DNA of 64,000 nucleotides from Nanobdellota archaeon (GTDB lineage Archaea; Aenigmatarchaeota; Aenigmatarchaeia; Aenigmatarchaeales; Aenigmatarchaeaceae): NCBI GenBank assembly GCA_018901755.1, contig JAHIDZ010000015.1, positions 1 to 64,000 of the forward strand, read 5' to 3'. Shown piece by piece: positions 1 to 7,935 of this stretch (position 1 is its first letter; each line of letters starts with the position of its first letter). The notes under the pieces were generated by a model. It saw only the letters and a program-made list of their open reading frames with translations, ran no database searches and was not told where the DNA came from. The position numbers and the translations under genes were made by a program.

Positions 1-112
1 ATGAAACGAGTTCTGATTATCGGTTAAACCAGATTTTATCGAGTTGTTTCTTATCACGGATTTGTTATTTGTTCATCAATAAGGTTAAATATTAGAAATA
101 TAATTAATTCTT
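1..112. other. Left-edge intergenic segment with leaderless promoter
   Basis: No convincing gene is visible. A nine-codon frame begins at base 1 but has no support. The AT-rich element GGTTAAATATTAG at about 81-93 lies about 25-30 bases before the ATG at 113, which is the spacing of an archaeal TATA box for a leaderless transcript. Confidence 0.4.
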
Positions 113-1276
113 ATGTCAAAGTTATTGCCTTTAGCTCTTATTTTAATAGTTCTAGTATCAGGATGTGTAAATTTCGCTGGTGGAAAATCGATGTTTGGAA
201 TTTTTGAGATAAAAGATAATCCTAATCTTTACATGAATGTTGAAGTATCTACCGACGATATAAAATCTGGAAGAGATGTAAAATTGCAATTTACAGTAAA
301 TAATCCAGGCGAAGAACCATTAGAGAATTTTATATTTACTGCCTATGATACTTGTTTATTTATAACAGAAGAAGGAGAAAATAAAAAAGAATTCCCAGAA
401 TTAAAACCAAATGCATCTAAAATATGGACATGGACATGGACAGCAAGAGATACAAATTTTCCAGTAGATTGTAAAGTAAAGTTTAGAGCTAGTTATGATA
501 CTTCTGCCACGTTTTCAAAAACAATAAATGTGCTTCAGGAATCAGAATTTTATTCAAGAGAAGCTGACGGAACATTGGGTGAGATACGGTCATCATCTTT
601 TTCAACAGTTGGTAATTTGAATTCTGATATTTCATTCTCAGAAAGTCAACCTTTTTTAGAAGGTGAAGATGTTTATACATATATTGATTATTCTTATTCT
701 GGTGATGGTCAGATAATAAAAATAAACAAAGATGATATAACAATTGATTTCCCGGCAAATGTAGACCCAGAGTGCAGTAACTATGATGTTAGTGATGTTA
801 GTGACCGAGAGTTTGTAAAATGCGGCGGCACGACATATGATTGCAATGATATAATATTAGACGATTGTAAAAGTTTTGGATGTACTGTTGGTGGGATGTG
901 TAAAGCCGATCCAGATTCTGGTGTTTCAGATATGTCATGTGTGTATGTTGACCGGGGTTCATGCGACGGAGATGGTAGTTGTGATTGGGTCGATGGAGTA
1001 TGCATCGGAGGAAACGCGCTTCCTTGTTCAAATTTAAATGAAGCTAAATGTGAAATAACAGAAACACCAAACTGCAAAAAAGAATATAAAACATCTTCTA
1101 AAACATCATACGCTTTAAACAAAGATTTAATATTTACTAACAAAAAAGCACCTCAAACAACATGTAAATTAACAACAAAAGCAGAACAACCAATACAATC
1201 AGGAGACATGAGACTGACAGTTAAGTATAAATATCAGTTTGACGATTCTTTATTATTGAAGGTAAATCCAAAGTGA
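113..1276 (+). CDS. Exported lipoprotein, cysteine-rich C-terminal half
   Basis: A 387-residue protein starting with a hydrophobic signal peptide that ends in a lipobox, VSGC, with Cys18 as the predicted lipidated residue, so it should be anchored on the outer face of the membrane. Residues about 40-140 resemble an Ig-like adhesion fold in character (alternating beta-type sequence, VNNPGEEPLENF). Residues about 225-320 hold many cysteines, suggesting disulfide bonds. The next gene encodes a similar lipoprotein only 6 bases downstream, so the two are probably co-transcribed. I recognise no specific family; a cell-surface structural or binding role is inferred. A TATA-like element about 26 bases upstream suggests a leaderless message. 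Confidence 0.75.
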   Translation: MSKLLPLALILIVLVSGCVNFAGGKSMFGIFEIKDNPNLYMNVEVSTDDIKSGRDVKLQFTVNNPGEEPLENFIFTAYDTCLFITEEGENKKEFPELKPNASKIWTWTWTARDTNFPVDCKVKFRASYDTSATFSKTINVLQESEFYSREADGTLGEIRSSSFSTVGNLNSDISFSESQPFLEGEDVYTYIDYSYSGDGQIIKINKDDITIDFPANVDPECSNYDVSDVSDREFVKCGGTTYDCNDIILDDCKSFGCTVGGMCKADPDSGVSDMSCVYVDRGSCDGDGSCDWVDGVCIGGNALPCSNLNEAKCEITETPNCKKEYKTSSKTSYALNKDLIFTNKKAPQTTCKLTTKAEQPIQSGDMRLTVKYKYQFDDSLLLKVNPK

Positions 1277-1282
1277 TGAAAA

Positions 1283-2383
1283 ATGAATAAATTTATGCCA
1301 ATATTTGCAATTGTAATGATTCTAGCAGTTTCAGGATGTGTAGGAGGAGGAAGTGGCATAACAACAGACGGAAGTGGAAATGGTTTAGAGATAACTGATT
1401 TTTCTTCAGACTTAACAGATGTTTACAGTGGTAAGACAACAAGAATTATGATGACCATTGAAAACCAGGGAGATGTGGAAGTTAATATGGATAAAGGTTT
1501 AGCTTTATTAATTGGTGGATATGATTGGGATATTGGAACACAAACAAGAGTTCAAGAACTTAAGAAAGATTTAATGGCAGCAGATCCAACAAGAGAAATA
1601 CCAGCAGGAACTTCTTTATTCAAATGGACATTAACTGCACCAGATTATCCAAGAGGACAATCTAAAACAGATCAAATGATAGGCAGAGTTTATTATGATT
1701 ATGAAACTAAAGCAGTAGGTTCAGTATGGGCATATCCAGCTGGAGAAGCCGCAGCAGCCCGTGATGCAAAAGAATCATTACAGACATCAACATTTCAATC
1801 GACAAAAGGACCAGTGTCTTTAGAAGTAAGTGTTTCGCCAGATCCAGTTGAATTTGAAACATTTAATGATTATTTCACATTATATGTAAAAGTATCTAAT
1901 GTAGGTGGTGGAAAAATATACAAACCAGATATAGTGACATCATCTTGTAGTAAATTTACAGAAGCTACTTCATGCATAAACCAAGGTTGTTATCCTATTT
2001 ATGATGAAGTTGAAGGAATAGTTACATTCAATAGTTGTAGTGATTGCGCAAGTATACCAGTAGCAAATTGCGTAGCACCTTATACAACTTCAGGTTGTGT
2101 GGCTGGTACTGCATGTACTGGAACAATAAAGGCTCATGATGTAGCTGAAGATGATTTGAATAAACCAACAATAATAATTGATTTATCAAAATCAAATGGG
2201 TTAGTATTGCAAGATTCAACTTGTTTAAATGATATAGAGGTAATAGGTGGAATAACAACAGTAATTTGTGATGTAACACTTTCAGAAATACCAACAACAA
2301 AGAGATCATATCCAATAACAGTTATAGCAGACTATGGATACTATAAAGATACAGAACTTTCACTAAATGTATTTGGTAAGTAA
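1283..2383 (+). CDS. Exported lipoprotein, partner of upstream lipoprotein
   Basis: A 366-residue protein with signal peptide and lipobox VSGC (Cys19), followed by a glycine/serine linker (GGGSG). The body contains repeated beta-rich segments, for example around residues 40-60 (TTRIMMTIENQGD) and 190-210 (LYVKVSNVGGG), which look like Ig-like or CARDB-like domains of archaeal surface proteins. A cysteine cluster lies at about 215-275, echoing the upstream gene. The two lipoproteins are 6 bases apart and share overall design, so they look like diverged paralogues in one operon. The function is unknown; a surface role is inferred from the lipid anchor. Confidence 0.75.
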   Translation: MNKFMPIFAIVMILAVSGCVGGGSGITTDGSGNGLEITDFSSDLTDVYSGKTTRIMMTIENQGDVEVNMDKGLALLIGGYDWDIGTQTRVQELKKDLMAADPTREIPAGTSLFKWTLTAPDYPRGQSKTDQMIGRVYYDYETKAVGSVWAYPAGEAAAARDAKESLQTSTFQSTKGPVSLEVSVSPDPVEFETFNDYFTLYVKVSNVGGGKIYKPDIVTSSCSKFTEATSCINQGCYPIYDEVEGIVTFNSCSDCASIPVANCVAPYTTSGCVAGTACTGTIKAHDVAEDDLNKPTIIIDLSKSNGLVLQDSTCLNDIEVIGGITTVICDVTLSEIPTTKRSYPITVIADYGYYKDTELSLNVFGK

Positions 2384-2394
2384 ATTTTATTTTT

Positions 2395-3582
2395 CTAAAT
2401 TATCTTTCCATAAAGACCGTCATCGCCAGGTTTAACGACCAACGAACCAGCACGGTTTTTCATAATTATATTAACTATTTTTTCATTAACTATTGATTCC
2501 AATTTATATTCAGGAATATCAAGTAGTACATTCAGTTCAGAACCAAATTTATCAGTTAGTTTATTTAGATCAATAGAAACTTTTTTTGTTGATGGAGTTG
2601 TGTTATATACCGAAGCAATTAATTCTGCTAAAGGTAAAAGTCTCTTAAATGGTATAGAATTTTTAGGAGTAAAACCAACTGGTCGATCGGCCAATTCTTC
2701 GATTCGATATTCGACACCTATAGTCATTTCTTTATGACAGACCGGGCATAGCTTATTTAATTTTCTAGATTCTTTAGGTGACATGGAAACCCCGCAGCTT
2801 CTGTGTCCGTCGTTATGATACTTTCCATATTGTGGAAAACATTCAATGGTCTCAACAAGTCCTTTTTTAGTTCTTATAGCATTTATTATATCTTTATATT
2901 TTAAATCACAATTAAAAACTGTCGCTTCTCTACCCATTCGCCACGGCCAAAAACTATGCATATCAGAAAATGAAACCAATGTATATTTATCTAAAGATGA
3001 TAGTCTCCAGTTCATTTCAGGATCGCTTGATATACCAGTTTCAATTGCATGAATATATTTGCTTTTTTCTTTGAAACATTCTTCTACCGAGTCAAAACCC
3101 GATCTGCTTCCTAATATCCCAAACCAACTTGTATATGCATGGGCTGGTATTATTTCTATGTCTTTTGAAATATTCATCATCATATCAACTAATTCTATAC
3201 CAGAAAAACCGAAAATTGGTCTGCCGTCATAATCCAATCTGCCTTTTTTGCCAAGTGTTTCTGTTATCTGATTAACAACGCTTTTATTTGGAGCCAAAAT
3301 AACAAAATGAACTCTTCGTCCCTTTCCGTCTTGCGTATACATTAAAGATATCTCCGTTTGCCATAAAAACGGAAAGCCAGTTTGTGTTCTTAAAATTCCA
3401 TATTCATCTTCTTTCAGCTTTTCATCAAGCTCCTTTCTCCATTTCATGTGCGTGAAGTCCCCAGTACCTAGCAAGTTCAATCCCTTTATTTTTGCGTACT
3501 TTTCAAGATTTTCAATATTGATATTTTTAGAACATGCTCGTGAGAATCTGCTGTGTATATGCAGGTCAGCTATTATTTTCAT
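2395..3582 (-). CDS. Endonuclease Q-like PHP-domain protein
   Basis: A PHP-type metal hydrolase resembling archaeal endonuclease Q, which nicks DNA 5' of deaminated bases (uracil, hypoxanthine) in repair. The N-terminus carries the PHP metal motif ADLHIHSRFSRA; further metal ligands appear in GTGDFTH, PAHAYTSW and FSDMHSFW. A zinc-finger-like segment follows (SCGVSMSP ... CPVCHKEM), then the family-typical VGFTPKNSIPFKRLLPL. The length (395 residues) is near the roughly 400-425 usual for EndoQ. I start at the ATG at 3582 rather than the GTG at 3591, because GTGATT there reads as the ribosome-binding site. The gene is convergent with the upstream lipoprotein pair and lies directly beside tRNA-Val. 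Confidence 0.8.
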   Translation of the reverse strand: MKIIADLHIHSRFSRACSKNINIENLEKYAKIKGLNLLGTGDFTHMKWRKELDEKLKEDEYGILRTQTGFPFLWQTEISLMYTQDGKGRRVHFVILAPNKSVVNQITETLGKKGRLDYDGRPIFGFSGIELVDMMMNISKDIEIIPAHAYTSWFGILGSRSGFDSVEECFKEKSKYIHAIETGISSDPEMNWRLSSLDKYTLVSFSDMHSFWPWRMGREATVFNCDLKYKDIINAIRTKKGLVETIECFPQYGKYHNDGHRSCGVSMSPKESRKLNKLCPVCHKEMTIGVEYRIEELADRPVGFTPKNSIPFKRLLPLAELIASVYNTTPSTKKVSIDLNKLTDKFGSELNVLLDIPEYKLESIVNEKIVNIIMKNRAGSLVVKPGDDGLYGKII

Positions 3583-3593
3583 ATTAATCACAA

Positions 3594-3702
3594 TGGTGGG
3601 CCCGTCCGGATTTGAACCGGAAGCCTTCTGCAGTTTGAAGTCTTCTTTCGAAAAAGAAAGACCTCGTCAAGCAGACGTCATGCCGGGTTTGACTACGAGC
3701 CC
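3594..3702 (-). tRNA. tRNA-Val (GAC) with intron at 37/38
   Basis: On the minus strand the acceptor GGGCTCG pairs with CGGGCCC, followed by discriminator A and an encoded CCA. The D arm is GTCA/TGAC, and the T arm TCCGG-TTCAAAT-CCGGA. The anticodon stem TCTGC/GCAGA encloses TTGACG, then a 32-base insert at 3633-3664, then T; the spliced loop is TTGACGT with anticodon GAC. The insert gives a textbook bulge-helix-bulge: helix TTGA/TCAA between 3-nt bulges CGA and ACT, so the archaeal splicing endonuclease should remove it at the canonical 37/38 site. The mature length is 77 nt including CCA. Confidence 0.93.
3633..3664 (-). other. tRNA-Val intron (canonical 37/38)
   Basis: The 32-base intron folds into a hairpin GGTCTT/AAGACT beyond the bulge-helix-bulge. 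Predicted cuts leave G37 and T38 as the joined loop bases. Confidence 0.85.
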
Positions 3703-3763
3703 AATAAATAGAGTTTAAACCAACAACTTAAAAACTTATTTATTAGGAGCGTGTAATCTATTT

Positions 3764-5302
3764 ATGGACAAAATAAAGGTTTCAATCGGAAAATCAAATG
3801 GAGAAGATGTTGATATCGATGCTCAAAAGATTGTTACTGGAAGAACTTGTGTTATTGCTCAAAGTGGAGCAGGTAAATCATATTTAATCGCCGTTCTTTG
3901 TGAACAATTCTTAAAACACAATATACCTTTCTGTATAATTGATACTGAGGGCGAATACTTCTCATTGAGAGAAAAATATAATATTTTATGGATTGGTGGA
4001 AACAAATCTGATTTGAAGATAGAAAATACTGATTTTAAGAAATTGGCATTAAAAATAATCAATGAAAGAATACCATTGATACTTGATGTTTCTGATGTAA
4101 ATGATGAACGTAAAGTAGTGTCTGATTTTTTAAAAGAATTATATGAAGTAGCAGATGAATTGAGAACACCGTATCTTCTAATGATAGAGGAAGCAGATAA
4201 GTTCATTCCACAATCTAAAGAATCAATGCCGCAAATAGAAGAAATATCTCGTAGAGGAAGAAAGCGTGGTTTAGGTTTATTATTAGCATCACAGCGACCA
4301 GCGTTAGTTAATAAGAATGTTTTATCACAGTGTGGAAATCAGATGATTGGTAAATTAACTACAGAAAATGATTTACAAGCTGTTAACTTATTCTTTGGTT
4401 CGCGAAAAGAATTGGAAGAGCTACCAGAATTGGAGCCAGGTGAGTTCTTTATCATGGGCGATGTTTCAAAGAAATCAAAGACGAAGATAAAGGAGAGAGA
4501 GACAAAACATAAGGGTTTAACGCCTATATTAATACCTAAATCTGTAGGAAAAATATCAGTTAACGATCTTAAGAAACGAAGTGAAACAATTGACATAGAC
4601 ATGCCAAAAGAGAAAGAAGTAGATATTAGCGCAGTAGAACCAAAATTAAACAGAGAGCAGATAATGCAACTTGCGAAAGACAAAGCAGGGAAAAAATATA
4701 TTTTATTCGGTAAAAATATTGATGTCAAATATATTGAACTAGAAATGAAACCATTGGTATATATTGAATATAAACAACCAGAAGGGCTAGTTAATAAGAA
4801 ACATAAAAAATATTCTTTCATACTTGACGGATTAACCGGTGATATGATTACTGTATCAAAAGGACTTCATTACCAGAATGGATTTAGAGACATAATCGGA
4901 TTGACAGATTCGGAAGTCAAAGTTTTAATGAACGTATCAAAAGATTCAACTGTTGATGATATTAAAGATAGAACTAGAATATCTGAAAAAAATATTAAAT
5001 CTGTATTGACAAGTTTACAGAAGAAAAACTTAGTAGATCATTCTAATAAAAAATATTCTTTATTAAGTCATATAAAAATGCCAAATATAAAACAAACACA
5101 GTTGTTCCCAGCATCTGAAATAACTTTAAGCGGAAAAATGGTAAAATCAAGATTATTAGAAAAAGATATAATTAATATATTGAAAGCAATTAATCATAAA
5201 ATAGAAGTTATGAAGTTTGAATTATTTTATTATCCAATATATACAATATATTTCTCAAATAGAATAGTTAGTATAGATGGTATTACTGGTAAAGAAGTTT
5301 AA
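3764..5302 (+). CDS. HerA-like FtsK/DUF87-superfamily ATPase
   Basis: A 512-residue P-loop ATPase. Walker A is AQSGAGKS (residues 32-39), and a Walker B-like strand ends in IEEADKF (141-147). The downstream segment SRRGRKRGLGLLLASQRP is typical of HerA/DUF87 ATPases (sensor and arginine-finger region), and LTTENDLQAVNLFFG matches the family. HerA-type hexamers translocate along DNA, in archaea with NurA nuclease, in end resection; no nurA gene is in this window. The C-terminal third (about 370-512) has a winged-helix-like stretch (TDSEVKVLMNVSKDSTVDDI) and a poorly conserved tail. A TATA-like run (CTTAAAAACTTATT) lies about 30 bases upstream. It may be a HerA paralogue rather than HerA itself. 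Confidence 0.75.
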   Translation: MDKIKVSIGKSNGEDVDIDAQKIVTGRTCVIAQSGAGKSYLIAVLCEQFLKHNIPFCIIDTEGEYFSLREKYNILWIGGNKSDLKIENTDFKKLALKIINERIPLILDVSDVNDERKVVSDFLKELYEVADELRTPYLLMIEEADKFIPQSKESMPQIEEISRRGRKRGLGLLLASQRPALVNKNVLSQCGNQMIGKLTTENDLQAVNLFFGSRKELEELPELEPGEFFIMGDVSKKSKTKIKERETKHKGLTPILIPKSVGKISVNDLKKRSETIDIDMPKEKEVDISAVEPKLNREQIMQLAKDKAGKKYILFGKNIDVKYIELEMKPLVYIEYKQPEGLVNKKHKKYSFILDGLTGDMITVSKGLHYQNGFRDIIGLTDSEVKVLMNVSKDSTVDDIKDRTRISEKNIKSVLTSLQKKNLVDHSNKKYSLLSHIKMPNIKQTQLFPASEITLSGKMVKSRLLEKDIINILKAINHKIEVMKFELFYYPIYTIYFSNRIVSIDGITGKEV

Positions 5303-5667
5303 TATTTTTGTATTGCGCCATCTAAATATTTTTGAAACTTTGAAATTTTATTTTTAGAGTGTTTTGTCGATATGCTTTTATCTTTGTTTTTAGGAATATA
5401 ATGCACTTCTGAATTTTTCTTACATTTACATTTTGCTATTATGTAAAATAGAGCTGCTGTTTTTTGACATTCTTGTTCTGTTTTAGGGTGATCTAATTCT
5501 AAAGTTCCTTTTTTACCACAGATTCTGGGTTTTGTTCGACCATTTTCTCCAAATGTATATGTAACTTTTTGTATTTCTCCAGTTGTGATTTTGGCAGCTC
5601 CATAAAATTCTGCTGCATAATCCATTAATTTTTCGGAATCTGTTAATGCAATTTGGTTATAATCCAT
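5299..5667 (-). CDS. Hypothetical protein, 122 aa
   Basis: I do not recognise this family. The protein is lysine-rich with paired cysteines in the C-terminal half (ICGKKG and CKCKK), and the final 30 residues are strongly basic, suggesting nucleic-acid contact or a small metal site. It is convergent with the HerA-like gene and overlaps its stop by 4 bases. The intergenic region upstream (5668-5747) contains an AT-rich stretch that could hold the promoter. The reading frame is supported by length and AT-biased codon use similar to its neighbours. Confidence 0.55.
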   Translation of the reverse strand: MDYNQIALTDSEKLMDYAAEFYGAAKITTGEIQKVTYTFGENGRTKPRICGKKGTLELDHPKTEQECQKTAALFYIIAKCKCKKNSEVHYIPKNKDKSISTKHSKNKISKFQKYLDGAIQKY

Positions 5668-5747
5668 TTAATAAAGAAAGGAGTAAAAGGATTTAAAGTA
5701 CATCTAACAGGATTTGAATTCATGATAGATAAAGAAATCATAAATTA

Positions 5748-6200
5748 TTAACCAAATATTAATCCGACACCACATGCAGCCGAGTCTTCTTCATCTTTAA
5801 TTTTCTTTTGAACTTCTTCAGCTTCTACTCCTTTAACTTGAACAGCTCCTTCTTTAGTAAGCAGTGGTTCGTTTTTATCGAAGAATTCTTTTTCAGCTAT
5901 GATAAGAAGATCATTTCCTCTTAGTGTATAGCCGTTTCTTGCAAATTCATTTGGAGCAAGTACTTTTTTTTCAAATACATATTCTCCACCACATTCGCAT
6001 TTTTTCTCAGGGGGTTTTATTTTGCCACGAGAGTCTTCATTTGATTGATATCTTGAAGTTTCATTTACAGAAAATAATCCTTCTAAAGTTTTATTGCATT
6101 TAGAACATATTGCGCTAACATCAAATCTATCTTCTCCTTCCAGTATACCTTTTATTTTTCCCATACTTGCGGGTTCAATTTTATAGATTCTTGTTTCCAT
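5748..6200 (-). CDS. Zinc-ribbon hypothetical protein, 150 aa
   Basis: The start is taken at the ATG at 6200 (METRIYKIEP); the longer frame to 6248 would add a hydrophobic stretch unlike a domain. Cysteine pairs CSKC (about residues 32-35) and CEC (about 67-69) form a likely zinc ribbon. The C-terminus ends in a short glycine-rich CGVGLIFG. The middle (NEFARNGYTLRGNDLLIIAEKEFF) looks globular. I recognise no family. It is divergent from corA, sharing the region 6201-6308. A regulatory or RNA-binding role is possible, but nothing in the sequence proves it. Confidence 0.6.
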   Translation of the reverse strand: METRIYKIEPASMGKIKGILEGEDRFDVSAICSKCNKTLEGLFSVNETSRYQSNEDSRGKIKPPEKKCECGGEYVFEKKVLAPNEFARNGYTLRGNDLLIIAEKEFFDKNEPLLTKEGAVQVKGVEAEEVQKKIKDEEDSAACGVGLIFG

Positions 6201-6308
6201 GCTAATCAGTTGATATTGAAGTTTTATAAACTTTATGGAATTCCACATATTTTTATCACAAACTGGAAATTTTCATTTATTTAAATAAAACAAAGTTAAA
6301 TTTAGCAC

Positions 6309-7217
6309 ATGATTAAATATTATAAAAGAACTTCAAAAGATAGAAAACTTAGAGTTCTTAAAAAATTTGAAAATGATTGTTGGATAAATGTTGTAGATCC
6401 ATCTGATGATGAGATAGAGTATCTTGTTGAAAAATTCAATCTCGATAAGGAAAATCTTATTTCTGGAATAGATAAAAACGAAATTCCTAGAGTTGAATTT
6501 GATAATAAGACATATGTCATATCTAGTGTTGTAACTGATATAAAAAATCATGAACTTGGAACTTTCTTACTGATAGTAGGAAAAAAATTCATACTTACAT
6601 TCATGGAGAAAGAGCCAAATTTCATAGAAAAGATATTAGAAAATAAATTAAAATTTGTAACAACTGAGAAGAAATTTTCTATGTTAAATTTGATGTATGA
6701 GATAAATGAAGATTTTGAAAAAGCCATAAACAGTATAGAAAAAAATGTCAATATGAAGAAGGCTCAAGCAACACATCTTAAAGAAAAAGATGTTACACTA
6801 CTGCTTGAGTATGAGGAAAAACTGAATAGATTTGCTTCAGCCTATAGTCATAACATAGCTGTTTATAATAAAATAAATAAGAAGATTAAATTTTATGGAA
6901 AAGATAAAGATAGATTTGAAAGTATTGTTATAGAAATTAATGAGGGTTTTCAACTTTGTAAGAACTCATTGAAGAATATATCTAATATACGAAATTATTA
7001 TCTTATACTTTTATCAAACAGATTGAATAGAATAATAACTATATTTACAATGCTTACTGTAATGATTAGTATTCCTGCAGCAATTTCAGGAATATATGGA
7101 ATGAATATATTGCTTCCGTTTCAGAATGATCCTTCTGTTATATTTTATATAATAGCAATTATAATGATTTTCTGGGCAGTGTTTTTCGTATATCTTAAAA
7201 AATCAAAAATACTTTAA
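6309..7217 (+). CDS. corA: CorA-family magnesium/cobalt transporter
   Basis: A 302-residue CorA homologue. A long soluble N-terminal part with coiled-coil-like helices (about 90-240) is followed by two C-terminal membrane helices (about 236-260 and 274-296). The signature YGMN sits between them (GMN about 264-266), as required for the selectivity filter of this pentameric Mg2+/Co2+ channel. The length is near the family norm. A TATA-like AATAAAACAAAG precedes the start. The stop codon is directly followed by the 3' end of the convergent tRNA-Thr gene with no spacer. Confidence 0.9.
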   Translation: MIKYYKRTSKDRKLRVLKKFENDCWINVVDPSDDEIEYLVEKFNLDKENLISGIDKNEIPRVEFDNKTYVISSVVTDIKNHELGTFLLIVGKKFILTFMEKEPNFIEKILENKLKFVTTEKKFSMLNLMYEINEDFEKAINSIEKNVNMKKAQATHLKEKDVTLLLEYEEKLNRFASAYSHNIAVYNKINKKIKFYGKDKDRFESIVIEINEGFQLCKNSLKNISNIRNYYLILLSNRLNRIITIFTMLTVMISIPAAISGIYGMNILLPFQNDPSVIFYIIAIIMIFWAVFFVYLKKSKIL

Positions 7218-7256
7218 TGGAGCCTCGAACGGGATTCGCACCCGTGACCTGCTGCT

Positions 7257-7269
7257 TTCTCTCACTAGA
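7257..7269 (-). other. tRNA-Thr intron 2, position 37/38
   Basis: A 13-base insert immediately after A37. Its bulge-helix-bulge is relaxed (CTC/GAG central pairing), so splicing may depend on prior removal of intron 1. Without its removal the loop cannot close. Confidence 0.6.
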
Positions 7270-7276
7270 TACGAGG

Positions 7277-7297
7277 TTCGACTCACGTTTCTGTGAT
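7277..7297 (-). other. tRNA-Thr intron 1, non-canonical position 30/31
   Basis: A 21-base insert inside the 5' anticodon stem. Outer pairing GAG/CTC, central helix CGGC/GTCG and inner helix TCAC/GTGA flank 3-nt bulges TGA and AAC, a standard splicing-endonuclease substrate. Confidence 0.75.
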
Positions 7298-7394
7298 CAG
7301 CCGCTCTACTAGCTGAGCCATCGAGGCATATAATTAGTAGTGTAATTAAAGCTTTAAAATATTATTTTTTAATGATTATAGAAATAAGATATAG

Positions 7395-7805
7395 TTATTC
7401 TTTTTTATTATCTACAAATGGAAATCCAATCAGTGGCGGCAGTTGCAAATCTTCAGTCAATTGTAATGCTTTTATGGCACATCTTTTGAATATTGTGTTT
7501 ATTATTGATGTATATTGCGTTTGTAGTAATTCTTTGCTTTCTTTCCACTTTTTTAAGATTTCACCATTATCATTTCCAGTGTAAATAATCTCTCCAATGA
7601 TTGATATTTCCGCAAATGTTTTTTCTTCTGAAGTGTATTTAGATGTAAAATTAAATTCAATTGATACACATGGTAATTTTATATTTGGTATATTTTTTTC
7701 TTTTATGTTAGTTACAGCAATGCGGTTGTTTATTTCAGCTTTGTCAGTAATATTTTCATATTTATTTCCTTCTATTGATTTTATGTTCATTGCGAGTATA
7801 CCCAT
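7395..7805 (-). CDS. Hypothetical protein, 136 aa
   Basis: An unrecognised protein. The start is placed at the ATG at 7805 because GTGATTATA lies just upstream; the next Met is five codons in. The sequence has an alternating beta-type pattern (VSIEFNFTSKYTSEEKTFAEISIIGEII) followed by a C-terminal helix (KCAIKA-like, actual IFKRCAIKALQL) and a proline-rich end (LQLPPLIGFPF). The ending resembles small archaeal SecB-like chaperone proteins, but that is only an impression. A frame on the opposite strand over the same bases lacks a recognisable ribosome-binding site and is treated as a shadow. Confidence 0.55.
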   Translation of the reverse strand: MGILAMNIKSIEGNKYENITDKAEINNRIAVTNIKEKNIPNIKLPCVSIEFNFTSKYTSEEKTFAEISIIGEIIYTGNDNGEILKKWKESKELLQTQYTSIINTIFKRCAIKALQLTEDLQLPPLIGFPFVDNKKE

Positions 7806-7892
7806 TATAATCACTGTTTATTATGGTTTGTGAATATTTATATGTTTAATTTATGAGGTAGTTCGTAAAAAGTAATATTTGTATAAATCTTA

Positions 7893-7935
7893 CATATGAT
7901 AACCTTTATATATCATATGATACATAGTATATATC
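7893..7935 (+). promoter_or_regulatory. Promoter/operator of MNT gene with palindromes
   Basis: The perfect 12-base palindrome TATCATATGATA (7911-7922) follows another half-match CATATGATA (7893-7901), and a third related site TATATCATG runs into the start codon. Such repeats fit autoregulation by the HTH-bearing product. Confidence 0.5.

Larger units (their letters stand above)
7218..7327 (-). tRNA. tRNA-Thr (CGT), apparently with two introns
   Basis: The acceptor GCCTCGA pairs with TCGAGGC, with discriminator U73 (usual for archaeal tRNA-Thr) and an encoded CCA. The D arm is GCTC/GAGC and the T arm ACGGG-TGCGAAT-CCCGT. The anticodon arm is not colinear: removing 21 bases (7277-7297) and 13 bases (7257-7269) gives stem GCTGC/GCAGC and loop CTCGTAA, the normal Thr(CGT) loop. 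The first insert sits at 30/31 and has a clear bulge-helix-bulge (helix CGGC/GTCG, bulges TGA and AAC); the second sits at 37/38 with a weaker one. The mature length is 76 nt with CCA. Confidence 0.85.

Noticed and set aside
3446-3718. Plus-strand 90-codon frame across tRNA-Val
   Set aside because: It covers the tRNA and the start of the EndoQ gene on the other strand and has no support of its own.
7372-7833. Two plus-strand frames opposite the 136-residue gene
   Set aside because: No ribosome site or leaderless promoter at the right spacing; the minus-strand gene has GTGATTATA before its ATG.
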